Source of the DNA: Setaria digitata
Lineage: Eukaryota > Nematoda > Chromadorea > Rhabditida > Setariidae
Length of the DNA stretch: 64,000 bases
Direction of reading: 5' to 3'
NCBI GenBank assembly: GCA_003640385.1
Contig: RCAB01000036.1
Coordinates: 62,001 to 126,000, forward strand
The position numbers were made by a program, and so were the translations under genes. Below, in pieces: positions 13,901 to 24,989 of this stretch. Below the pieces are notes generated by a model. It was not told the origin of the DNA and ran no database searches. It worked only from the letters and a program-made list of their open reading frames with translations. How positions within the stretch are numbered: the stretch's first letter is position 1; each line of letters opens with the position of its first letter.

Positions 13901-16172
13901 CAGCAGAAATTCCATTAAGAATTTTATAGTTTGTGTAAAATGTTCTTAAACATGATTGGAAAAACGAAAAAAAATAATTCCAAAAGTTTTCCACATTGGC
14001 CTTACATCTGCCTACAACTAAGACGTGGGCTTTAATTATAGCAAGTTCTCACGCTGTCCATCCATCGGCTCGTTTCAACTATTTTAATATACCGCTTAAT
14101 GCAAAATGGCTACGATAATATAATAATCGCCTTGTTTATAAATTAAAATTTAAGCCTAAATCAAGCAATCCGGAGTTGTCATTTAATGTTTCGTCAAGAT
14201 GAAGAGACACGAAAACTGACAGGTTATTTTTCCTAAATTAATCCTTGCACCAGGCTAAGGACACTTTAGCACTCCTATGTTCTACATAAGCGATCTTTTT
14301 CAATGAGCCCTACTAGACAAAAGCACCTTGGATTACATTTGCTTGCTTGATATCTGGACTTTGAACCTAACTTATTATGGAGAATTCATTAATTTATATA
14401 CAAAAAAAAAAAAAAAAAATGAAATGCTTGTGCCTACGAGTGGAAGGAAACAAAATAAGATACAATATGCTTCTAAACCAAACCACTTTACTTTCAAGAA
14501 ATGTGTAAGACATTAATGTGCTGGAATTAAACAGTTCCTGCAGAGAAACGAAATTTCCGTGTATATTAATCTGCAGAGATTATTTTCAAGCGACAGAAAA
14601 AGTAGAAATGTATATTCTTCGAAATAGGTAATTTTCCTAGAAGAAATAGATCGATCATCCACGCAACTATGAAAACTCAAGACAACTTTTCAAAATAGGT
14701 TAATTTGATTATCGGATATAGGTACCTCAAATGAGATTTACGGGTTCAAAAAATAAGCGTATATCACTATCGAAATCTTGGTTTATCAATTTTTTTTTAA
14801 TATCTGCTATATAAAGAATTTATTTTAAAATGAATTGTGAGATTTCCTCGCAAAATTAATAAAACAACATGACTGGACTTCCCAGGTAAAAAGTCTTTTC
14901 CCATTAGAAGTTAAAACGTTCACTCCTGAGAGAGTAAGTCATGAAAAGCAAAAAAAGAAAATCCTTTCTTCTATATTAATTTTCCCAATTATCCACTTCC
15001 AACAATATCAGAATAGGTTATTAGATCAGAACAAATAGATAAAAAATCCCTTTGAACATCTAGGTTGAGCACTTTAATATCTCACCAAATGTGCCCTCTG
15101 CGATGCACTGCTAGATTTTTTTTATCCTTTATGAGTTATTCCACTGCGATCCCGTGTGTCGTTGGAAGAAATTACGAAAAAGACAATTTGTTAAATCATT
15201 AGTAGCAAATCAAAAATTGTTATTCACATCCATTATCTTTCGTGTTAAGAAAAAAAGCTATTAGTCACCTCATCAGCTGTTGGAGTCATGCTACTCGTAG
15301 CGCAGCCATCCTCTTCGATGTGCTGAAGAGATCGGCGACGGCGCAATTCGTACCTAGGAATTTAGATTTCATCAAATGGAACAGCTTCAAAGCTATTTGT
15401 AGACTAGCAACATGATAATTTGCAGGAAGTTAACCTTGCCAATACTGAAAGGTGAACCCTACCCATAAACAAAATGGAAAAAAAAAAAACGATAAAGCTA
15501 CCTTAAGCCGAAATGATTCAGAATGAATAACGATACATATTTTTAACTACCAAAACAATAGTTTTTTTAAAATCTGTTGCATCCACAGCTGATCGCTTTT
15601 TTTTTGGCAAAATGAATTTTCACCAGTGATTATACATGTAAAAAAAAAAATTTGAAATTAAAGATGGATGATTTCTGTCTGAAATTAGAATCGTTGTCAT
15701 AACGAATATCCATGCACTATGTTATTCATGTATGAATTACCTTTTCCTTGCAGCCATATCGGCGATATCCGTTTGTATCGGTACTGAGTGAAAGTAGGAA
15801 AGCGAACTACTTACTGGCGTTGACGTCTGTACTGTCGGCGGTTCTGCGGGATCTGCTTGCCCACTGTTTCGACGTCGCAGAACTACAATTCACGAAAATT
15901 TAATGCATAAATTAACTGACGCTGTCAAAAGCTGCCACAACCTTGACGAATTCACCAGTCCAAGACGTCAAGCTTTTAAAATTGTGAACGTGACCATACA
16001 ATTCCTCACGGAACAACAAAAAATGCTGCTGATGCATATTTTTTTTTTTATAAAGTCGCAAAATTATACCCATGCTATGCAAAGTGATCTTTCGCTTTTT
16101 CCCGCGAATTAAGGTTTGTCGAAGAAGGTTAGTCGACAGACTCGGACTTGAATCGTCCTCTCCATCCGCCAT
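4954..16172 (-). CDS. dre-1: DRE-1/FBXO11: F-box, beta-helix and UBR zinc-finger substrate adaptor of SCF ubiquitin ligase
   Basis: Substrate-recognition subunit of an SCF (Skp1-Cullin-F-box) ubiquitin ligase. C. elegans DRE-1 controls developmental timing and vertebrate FBXO11 degrades BCL6 and other targets. Nineteen exons join in phase: 16172-16070, 15882-15741, 15353-15269, 12669-12608, 12155-12083, 11957-11869, 11451-11319, 11028-10821, 10371-10138, 9632-9388, 9082-8950, 8673-8408, 7650-7528, 7279-7194, 6935-6722, 6303-6117, 6012-5865, 5507-5409, 5071-4954 (TAA). They total 2,748 nt, 915 aa, close to the roughly 930 of family members. The start is [13 protein letters not shown]. The F-box is at about 148-190 (LPDEIFMK, then [20 protein letters not shown]). 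From about 300 to 800 come PbH1 beta-helix repeats (for example [28 protein letters not shown]). The UBR finger at about 845-885 has [16 protein letters not shown] and [11 protein letters not shown]. The tail ends [15 protein letters not shown]. Intron 3 (2.6 kb) is the longest. Nothing looks broken. Confidence 0.97.
7894..7926. repeat. Short hairpin in a dre-1 intron
   Basis: TTCCGCAGC (7900-7908) and its exact complement GCTGCGGAA (7914-7922) flank a TTATT loop. The outer CAGT/ACTG pair extends the stem past a two-base bulge. It lies in the intron between the 8673-8408 and 7650-7528 exons and is GC-rich against AT-rich surroundings. Function unknown. Confidence 0.7.
13642..13669. repeat. 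Perfect 11-bp hairpin next to a poly-C tract in dre-1 intron 3
   Basis: TGGGACATCGT (13642-13652) and ACGATGTCCCA (13659-13669) are exact complements around a six-base loop CTTTTC. A run of twelve or so C residues follows at once. It sits in the large third intron of dre-1. The stem is too short for a miRNA precursor. It may be a remnant of a mobile element or simply a stable hairpin. Confidence 0.8.
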
Positions 16173-19100
16173 ATACCATAAGTAATTACCTAAATTATAT
16201 GTATTATGTAAAGGAAGAACTATGGTAAAACAATTCACGACGGCAAAACTTAAAATTTTATCGCATTCTGGAAACTCGACCTTGCCAAATTAGAAAGTTA
16301 AAAGGCTAAAGGCAAAATATTACCAAATTCCTGCTTTGCTATCTAGAATGCAATTAAAAAAAAAATTTTTTTAAAGAATGCTACTGTTGTGAATTGTTCG
16401 ATCACTTTCTATTATGGAAAAAAAAAATTTCGGAATGATTTAAGGCAAACTTCCCAATCCATCATATGTAGCCCACTCAGTGAATGATTAGAGGGATAGG
16501 AGGATAATTAGATACAAAGCGAAATGAACTGAAGTGGATGTGATGATCCCAGTTTTTTTATTGAAGTGATAATATTATGCTGATTGATCCAATCGCAGAG
16601 ATAACTTTGCAGATCCTCGCAAGAAAAAAAACAGTAAATTTATTTAATACAACCAAAAATAAAGAAAATTCAAATATGTTTAGGGGCGCAGTTCACTATC
16701 GGTATAAATTCCAATAAACAACATTCCTTTTTATAAAGGTAACTGTAAGAGATGAACTAGCTCAACAGGTTTTTTTTTCGCCCATATGTGTTCTCGCAAT
16801 GCCATTTCTATTTGTGAGGGTGGAGACACTCGAATGCAGGAGGAGAAGAGGAGAATCTGGCAAAAGAAGAAAATGGGTGAGGCTGCGTGAAGCATGCATT
16901 AAACGGTGATAGCGATAAGGCGAGTTAAAACTGTTTTCTTAACACAGCGCAATGAAAATTCTATGGTAACATGGTTTTTGATAACGGGTTCCTATCAATT
17001 ATTACTGGACGGTTACATGCCTTAACCACCTACTGGAACCATTCCGCGGGTACAAGACTGAGGCCATTTCCAAGAGAAATCACCCCTATTTCTCTCAAAG
17101 TGGGAGTATCTATTTTACAATTCTAAAAACCTCTCTGAAATACTGAGTTCACAGTTTATTGATGCAGACACTCTTTTAATTGGCCCAGCCAGACCAAAGA
17201 GAACCGGTACTCAACAGTATTACTTCTTTCCAGTACCGAGCTCAGTCTGCTATAAACTCAACTGAAGGGAGAATTTAAAACTTCAGTCTCCTGAGTTGCG
17301 AAAACATTGAAAAACTACGGACTACTGAGCGGCTGGTCACAAATATATTCACGTCCGGTTTAACTCATAGCATTATATGCTCATTAAGGCATATTCCAAT
17401 ACATCAGCAAACAAAGGAAAGCAGTGGAATAGATGAATGTATTTCATAACACGTTTACAAAAACCAACTGTGATCCTGCATCCTACAGTAACTCCCCAAG
17501 CTCTACACTACATCCATGGATAAAAACGGATAGGTGGACGGAACTAATGGATCCCAGCGATGGTGGGAGACGGTACATCAGTCGGGTAAAAAAAGGATGG
17601 GAAGAAATGCTCTGGACAACCAAATCAGTGGACGGATGAAAATGATTAAGTGGAACGGACGGGGAGTTGTCGACGCTCACCGCGGAACAAGGACTTCTCG
17701 TAACGAGGGAACCCGGTCGACACTGGACTGCCTCAGTGGACTACGGTCCTCTGCCTCAGATGGACAGTACGGCAAGGGAAATTGCTTGCTTCATTCACAC
17801 ACAAACACACACTCAAACAGTAACAGTAAATCTTCCCATACATTAAACTGAATGATGTACACTGCGTGGAACACACAGAGATACACATGCATGCAGATAT
17901 ACCACGTTGCAGACGTGGAGAACAGACGATAGTCACTGTTCATCACTGTGACACTGAGGTACACAGACACGCAGACATACAGACGTATAGGGAGAAAGAG
18001 ATGGGATCGATAGATGCCCTCTAGCGACGATAATGAGATGAATGGAATGGCGCATGGTGTGGAAGCTACCCATGCTGGGGGGCAGAACATTGCACTGGAT
18101 ATTTGCGGATGGCTAAAGTCTCGGGTAACTGAGTCTCGATATTGGGTGGCGCCCTGGTAAGTCTCGGGAAACTCTTCCGAATGCGGGCATGTCGCAGTTC
18201 ATTCCAGGACAAGGAGGTTTTATGTCGGATTTAAAAGTTTTTCAGGAATTATCCTCCATTCCGGTTACATCTGCCTGAAAAAGGGGGATGTTTCCCATCA
18301 TGGATGCATGCAGGGAGGTTTGTAACTTCTCAGAATCTCCGATAAAATTCCCCCAGGCAATTTGATCGTATGAATGGATAAGGTTGTGACTTCCCGTGGA
18401 ATTTGCATCATTCAACGGCACACACCTTATCTCGAGATACAATCGTATCTTCATGGTTTTCTTCCTCATCCATTTCTCAGGCAAACATCTCAATGTTGAA
18501 GCATCAGCAGTAAGGAACGACGAACAAGGTGAGAGGAGATGGCTGTGACCCACTCTGAACACCCTTGGTAAGCTGTACAGGTGGGAAAAGTATTTGAATA
18601 AATGGACGCATACAAAGAGATAATGAAGGATCCCGAAAACAATCCCAGTCACCGACCAAAATCCTGAAGTCGCATCGTTCTGGGCCCTTACAGTACGCTC
18701 CACGCATGAGGTCCGTTAAATTTTGACGCCTTGTGGAGATGCATTTGGGATGATGGGTTAACTGATTTGACGTTTTCTGGCCGATTGTTTTTTTTTTTTT
18801 TCACAGCGTCTCTTATGCAGCTTGCTAATAGATATCCGGAATTCCGGAGTGCTTATCATCTTTGTTCCATTTCTAAATTAGAGTGGATAGAGCGTCCTCT
18901 TTACTACGCACATTGCGCAGCGCACTTAGTTTGTGTTCTAAAATCTCAAAGGAGACTTGCTTCGTATGATTGCATTTGATGTATGATGAAGGCTTAAATA
19001 CGCGAGTGATATCTGGTGAGTAAATGAATACTCACTAGATGAGTACAAGGGCTTACTTTTAAAAAACTTCCACTTTTAATGAGTGCTTCTGGAAACTCGA

Positions 19101-19199
19101 GATTGCCTTCATTCGATTAATTCTAATATCTTAAAAGCAAAATTCATACCAGTTGCTGGGAATTTGTTTTGCAGACTTCAGATTTGTAGGCGGAAGATA
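16173..19199. other. Divergent intergenic region between dre-1 and NOP53
   Basis: About 3 kb between the start codons of two genes that point away from each other, so it should hold both promoters. From about 17,400 to 18,720 the base composition is visibly richer in G and C than the flanks, with CA/GA-rich stretches (17,800-17,990). Several unusually long open frames lie here, the longest at 18242-18703 on the minus strand (153 codons). None of their translations has a recognisable domain or conserved splice pattern. A T-rich acceptor-like tract before 18803 opens a 57-codon frame on the plus strand that I also could not identify. Confidence 0.5.
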
Positions 19200-22100
19200 A
19201 TGACAGAGAGTAATGTAAATCCATCTGGGAGACTCCGAAAATGCCGGATTTCCCGGGGCAAAAAGCGATATTGGAAAAAAGGTGCAAAAGTCCATGATGT
19301 GGAAGATTTTCTGCACGAAGTCCAGGTTGATTCCGTAGAAGGTATGTAAGAAACACCTTTGATTTGAGTTCGCAAGCCAAGTGCTGAATTTATACACAAA
19401 AAGACATTCTGAAATATGATGGGCTTCATTTCTTTAGATACTGCTGTAATGAGTAATTTCACATTGTTTTAACACACGAATGCGCTATTTCAGGTGTCTC
19501 CTCGAGGAAGCAAACTAATGACAGTCTGTTCACTGTCGATAGGAAACCTGATCCTAATAATGCTAAATTAACAAGAAGACAGATGGCAGCTTTGATGAAG
19601 AGGCTAAAGAAGACAGAGTTAGTTAGTTCGCATTTATAGTTCTCAAGGATATTGTTACTGTTACCACACCTATGAGCTAGGGAGATATTAGATTTCGAAA
19701 ACAGCGACATGATCGTTGCTTTTAGGCAGGCCTTTCCAAACATAGATAGCAGATGACTGGATTTTTGTGCTCTCAGTTTGTTTCCGGATAAAGTTCTTTT
19801 TTTCTATTTAAATTTTAAAATAGTTTATTTTTAGACCTGTGAATGAGAAGGAAAGTGTATCTAAACGAGAACTGAGAAAGATACTTTTGAAAAAGCCGAA
19901 AAAGGAGGGGAGCTCAAAAGCCAATTTTTCAGGAAGTGCAACAACCGAAGCTCGAAAAACTTATGACCTTTGGGGTGCAGATTCTTAATAGTTTAATAGT
20001 AGTTTGACAGTAAATTCTTAATGGTTGAAAACAGATGTTTGTTAAGCTTCATTTCAATACTTTGGTTTGTTTATTGAGATATTTTGATATGTTAAGATAA
20101 AGTTATTAACACGAATGATAGCAACAGAATTACGTTACTTTTCAATATTTTGCAAAAAATGAAAGTCATTAAAATTTTTTAGCGGAATATCAAAGGTTTA
20201 ATATGGGCGAAGGGTCTAAATTATGGAATTTTGCTTTTTTACTGTTCGGAAATTTGACTTCCTTTTACAATTTGATGTAGTTGTAACTGTCTGAATCATT
20301 CTGATTTTCATTGTGAGTCGTCCGTAAATTTGCAGCTTTTCCTCAACTATTTAACTCCTGTAACTGACTCTTTTAGGAGACTCCATTACCTCAAATTTGT
20401 TGCAGTAGGAATTTTGGTATTGTCATCTTGAACATCATACTTTGTAAAATATTGATTTGTAATTTTATAAGGTATGTATATGCTTACGCGATTTTCATTT
20501 TCGTTTGCTTTAGGTGCACAGTGCTCACTAAAAGAAACTTCCACAGCGGAGGAATACTGTCTTCTTGGCACCAAAAATAAATTACCACAGGCGCCAAAAA
20601 CTATAAAACACATAACTAGTATATTACCGCATGTCGAAGTTGCTCCTGCTGGTGCCTCATATAATCCGTCAATATCGAAATATTTGGTATATTGATTTGA
20701 CTTATTACTTTTCAGCGATCTGAAATGGATTTCTGGAAAAAGGTTGCGCATTCTAGTGTGATTTGCTGGCTAGTAATACGTGTTGAATTCTTTTTTTCTT
20801 TTCATTTTGATTTGTTCCTTTTCTTTTAACTTTCATTTTCTTTCATTGCTGAATTAAGCCTTTTTGTATCTGCATTGCTTAGCGTCCTTTTTTGGCGTTA
20901 ATAATATTGCCTAAATATTACACGTAAACATTAACGGCGGATAAAAGTCTTAATTTTTTTGACTGTTAGTGCCTGTAAATCTATGAAGTCATGTTAAAAG
21001 ATGGAATAATCAAGCTCATAAATAAGTAAAACTGTGTAGTAAAGTTATGTTACAGGACTATGTCACTGAGATTGCTGAAGAAGAAAAGAGAAAAATAAAA
21101 AAAGAAAATCTAGAACATCAGTTTGTACTACCCAAAGAGAAATGTGTTACTCAGGTTTGATTTATTATTTATTAATTGCATCTTCATTTTTTGTACTTGG
21201 AAGTTTTCTTTTTTGTTTCTTTCTTCAATTAATATTTCAGGAAGAAATAGAAATGGAATTGACTGCGGGCCTCAATGATGAAAGTTACCAAGTTCTGGGA
21301 AACGAAAGTGAAAAAGGACTGAACGATGATGAAGGTCAATTGAAATTCCTTTAAATTTGAAGTTTTTATTGAAAGCGACCTAATATACTTTGTTTGTTTT
21401 CCTTCCACTTCTTTCTACATATCACTGACTAGGAAATATATGAAGGACCTATTTAAAGAAAAAAAGCCGGTAATGAAACCAAGAATGAAACGAAAAACGT
21501 GGAAAACGCGATGCATGCAACGTTTAGAGCGAAAACGAAAACAAAATAAGAAGGTTTCTGAATTTCAGAAAGAACAAATGCATCTTGTTTATTCGTAAGT
21601 GTTTGAGAATACTATTTAATAAAGGTTTTGTTGTCAAGATTTCCGTTTTATTCGCATTAATTGGTTGCAGAACTCGGAAATTAAGTAAAGAAATCAGCAA
21701 AGAAATGCGAAAAAGAGAGGAATTAGCGAAAAAACGAAAAGAACAGAAAGTCAGTTGTTGTTTGGTTCATACCATGTTTCTTTTCTTTTTTTTTTTACTA
21801 TTATGGAAATTCTCATAAATGTTTGACGGAGTAGGGGGAGAACTTTAAACTCCGAAAAATTCAACGTGCTTGGAGCAGGTGATAGGATGATACATCGATC
21901 CAAATCAGTTTTCCTAATATTCTTTTCAATATTTTCCAGCTGATTAAGAGATTTGCTGGGACGCAGCGTTTGGGTCGTGGGAGGTTTCAGCCATGTGAGA
22001 AATCTGTTCTATTAGCCGAAGAACTCTCAGGCTCTTTACGAGAATTGAAACCACAGGTTTCTTTAATCAGTCCGTTATTAGGCGTTGTCCCTAATGAGTG

Positions 22101-22488
22101 TTTGCTTAGAATATCACAGTGTATAAAATGATCTTTTTGTCATCATTATCAAATAAATTACATTCAATTACTGTGGATGTTTAAGGGTTGAATCGAAATT
22201 TTAATATTCCCCATTAATTAAGGATTCAAAACGATTTTTATCAGGGCAGTAGGCTATTACGGCAATAGGCTGTTAGGAAACACAAACACTCATCTCTTTT
22301 CTCTGTAACTGCTGAGTCAAATATTACAGGGGAGTATTTTGATGGAACGCTTGAACAGTCTGCAAAAAAGAAATATGCTGTCGATACCAGGGAAGAAGCG
22401 GCAAGGGAAGATGAAAAATAGGTTACTATTTAAAGAAAGAGAAGATAGGAAACATCAAGAAGTGAAACTTGGTACACGTTTGATATGA
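19200..22488 (+). CDS. NOP53: NOP53/GLTSCR2 family 60S ribosome biogenesis factor
   Basis: Nucleolar factor that binds the pre-60S particle and guides late 27S/7S rRNA processing in yeast (Nop53, which recruits the Mtr4-exosome); the human homologue is GLTSCR2. Ten exons: 19200-19341, 19494-19617, 19835-19974, 20514-20686, 21056-21154, 21241-21334, 21433-21594, 21671-21749, 21940-22056, 22330-22488 (TGA), about 429 aa. Family signatures are RGKKRYWKKG...VEDFLHE near the N-terminus, YDLWG, VEVAPAGASYNPS in the middle, a long lysine/arginine-rich helix (KEISKEMRKREELAKKRKEQK), then FAGTQRLGRGRFQ, SGSLRELKPQGSIL and a final basic segment. The start MTESNVNPSG follows a TTTGCAG acceptor 26 bases upstream, which could be a trans-splice or 5'UTR splice site. 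Two junctions are weak: the exon 3 donor GGG|GTGCAG, and exon 6 to 7, where the phases disagree by one base. Confidence 0.9.
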
Positions 22489-23306
22489 TGCTGCCGCCGC
22501 GATCATTTAGTAATTTTGTTTTTTTTTCTCTCTCTCTCTCTCTCCCTCTCTCTCTTTCCCTCTCTCTCTCTCCCTCTCTCTCTCTCTCCCTCTCTCTTTC
22601 ATTCATTTGTTGTTAATCCAAAAATAAGGAAAAGGAATAAATTGCGTAAATTAATAGGAACGCTCACAACGACATTGCTAAGTAATCTTACTGTTGATGT
22701 GTTCTCAAATTATTAAAAAAAGTCTTTCAAAAAGACTTACAAAATTTTATAAGGAAAAAAGTCATTCGTAGCTGCTTGTATCGTTCTATAAGATAGTGGA
22801 AGGGAAAAGATGGGTTGAAACAAGAGTTTTTTTTTTTTTGTTAAGTCTCTTCATTGTCGCAGTTTAGATCATGAAACCTAGCTTTAATACAGCTTGCCGA
22901 ATAAATCGTTAATGTTGGTGAGATGATGCTGGCAATCGATTATATATGTTAAAGGCATCCAAATAATAGCATAGAATGCGATGTTGTGATAGACTGCAGC
23001 ATTTCCCGTGTTTAGACTTGTGAATCCCTGATTTTATGGAAGGTATTATAGCAAAGTAGACGACATCAAAGATCGAAATTTTACAAGATCTGAATTGATT
23101 CATAGTGTTGACTATGTTGCTACACATTTAGCAAGTAGTAATGATTTTATTTAAAAATCGTTACTACTTGCTGAGTAGTGCACTAAAGTTACTATTTTCG
23201 CTTGCAGAGGAACAAGCAAGACGTAATAGGCGTTCATATGGTTCTCGAATAATAATTGTGTTGTTTTAGTGTTGTTTGGAAATTGGTGGTTGGTGAGCCA
23301 TCAGGC
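22489..23306. other. NOP53 3' flank with a pyrimidine microsatellite
   Basis: No coding exon seen. The first 100 bases hold the TC repeat. An AATAAA at about 22638 could serve as the NOP53 polyadenylation signal. The rest is ordinary AT-rich sequence up to the small gene at 23307. Confidence 0.55.
22528..22600 (+). repeat. (TC)n / CCCTCTCT microsatellite
   Basis: About 73 bases of almost pure C and T, mostly CT dinucleotides broken by CCC and TTT interruptions, preceded by a run of nine T. It starts about 40 bases after the NOP53 stop codon, so it is probably transcribed in the 3'UTR. Confidence 0.95.
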
Positions 23307-24336
23307 ATGAAAGACAGTGGTAATGTTGTATATACTTCTTTTCTCTTTAAAGTTAAGAGGGTTGTCACTGTGGCACAGTTCCAGTAAATGGTAATCTTAG
23401 TTGAAGAGTGGAACTTTGTAATGGACTTGAGAATTTTGGTGATGGAATATCTGGGCAGACAGGAGAATGAGAATGGGCGGAAAAGAAGAGGTGAGATTTT
23501 AGGCCGGGAAGGGATTTTGTAGCGAGGAATAAATGATATTGTCGATGAGGGTGAGATAGAAAGAAAGAAATGATGATGACCCAGTGACCCGATTTCCAGA
23601 ATTAAAATTACGAGGTGGAATGGTGATCTTCTCTAATCATGTATATAGGTATATACGCCCGCATATACAATTCCGTATTCCTATTTTCCTTTCTCTGTCC
23701 CTTAGAACTGCACAACTTCGTTGAATGATGGTTATTCCGATGCGGATTTATGATTTCATTGTAGTACCCTCGCGATGGCGATCAACCCCAGAACAGTAGC
23801 ACAACAACAACGACTAGCACATCACATATAGCGGTTCAAACGAGAAGAAAAAAAGTACTCTTAAAGAAAAAAGAGCTCTGTGATTAAAACACTGAAGCCT
23901 ATGATATGGAATTTATAACTTATTTGGCTCAAACTGGATTTTAGTTCGCGAGAAATAATTTTCCACATCTTAATTAGGATGAAAAATTCATTTAAAATAG
24001 TTCAAATGGCCGATATAATGAGCTTTGTCTGGAACAAAACAATTATGTTGGGCAAGAGGAAACTGGCATATAGTTAGTAGTCGAACAAAGAGCTTTTAAT
24101 AAAACAGCGAAGTGTTTAGGTCCAACATATTGTTTTAGAATAACTAATAAATTTCCCGATAAAAGCTGCTCGTTGGTAATGTGAATTTCAATTTTTAAAC
24201 CTGTACTAAGTAATATTTAATTTGATAAGTACTAATTAATTATCTTGGCTCGGGTATCTTTTGCAGCATTCGTTTGGACGAACTGCTGCAAACTGGATTA
24301 ATTCCGACAGCAGATGATATGAACATGCTAAATTAA
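23307..24336 (+). CDS. Small conserved-looking protein of unknown function (73 aa, four exons)
   Basis: I do not recognise this protein. Four exons join in phase with good splice sites: 23307-23319 (MKDS), 23401-23490 (VEEWNFVMDLRILVMEYLG...GRKRR), 23600-23648 (ELKLRGGMVIFSNHVY) and 24267-24336 (IRLDELLQTGLIPTADDMNM, stop TAA). Total 222 nt. The donors G|GTAATG, G|GTGAGA and AG|GTATAT and the acceptors CTTAG, TTTCCAG and TTTTGCAG are all normal, and three junctions agree in phase, which is unlikely by chance. The product is acidic at both ends with a basic RKRRELKLR centre, with no signal peptide or membrane segment. It could be a small subunit of a larger complex. A serine/threonine-rich open segment at 23764-23832 in the last intron was left out because its phase does not fit. 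The first exon codes only four residues, so a longer 5' end is possible. Confidence 0.6.
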
Positions 24337-24989
24337 ATTGAAGTAACAGATTCCTGAATTCATGCGATAATTAGTATTGTATTCCGTGCATGAAGATTAA
24401 AGAAGTTTCAGACATACACAATATAGAATAACTCGGCCTGGATAGCTTTTGTTTTTATTTCTGCAGATTCCATAAATTAATACTTGGTGCAGCAATCTTT
24501 TTTTTCAAAATTGCGTCCGAGTTTCAGATAATGAGAAACTCTGATAATCTTTTATCTTCCGCAAATGAAACGATGTGAATAATTTGACACGAACAACAAC
24601 ATTTTGGTGAATTATTTCGATCTATTCTGAAGTACCATGCGAAATTTCACTTTTGTTATACCAGTGATGATTTAGAATTGAGGCCAATTCCCATGTTTCA
24701 CTGCGCCAAAAATGATTTATTGGCTGTTCGAAAGAGGCTAAAGTGTACAAAGGCCATCTGCCACCTTAAGTTGCTGCTCCTATCAGATCAAAGAAATTGA
24801 AAGTGATTATCGGTAGCAAGAGCAATCGGTCTGTATCAGTCAGTTTCGAATGTGTATGTTTGTATGTGTATCACAGATGCGTGAATGGGAAGATAAAAGT
24901 GAAAATCTGGGGAAATAGGTGACCGAATTGCGAATATATTTTCCCTTTCATTTTGCATTTCATTTCGAAGCGTCGAACCGATTCCAGCA

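Noticed and set aside
18242..18703. Longest single open frame of the window (153 codons, minus).
   Set aside because: No signal peptide, domain or splice context; GC-richer DNA produces long frames by chance. Kept only as part of the compositional finding.
18731..18979. Plus-strand frame with a T-rich acceptor-like run (SLMQLANRYPEFRSAYHL...).
   Set aside because: No donor or following exon in phase; upstream of a clear NOP53 start; no family recognised.
23764..23832. Serine/threonine-rich open segment with TTGTAG acceptor in the last intron of the 73-aa gene.
   Set aside because: Its phases do not fit either neighbouring exon.
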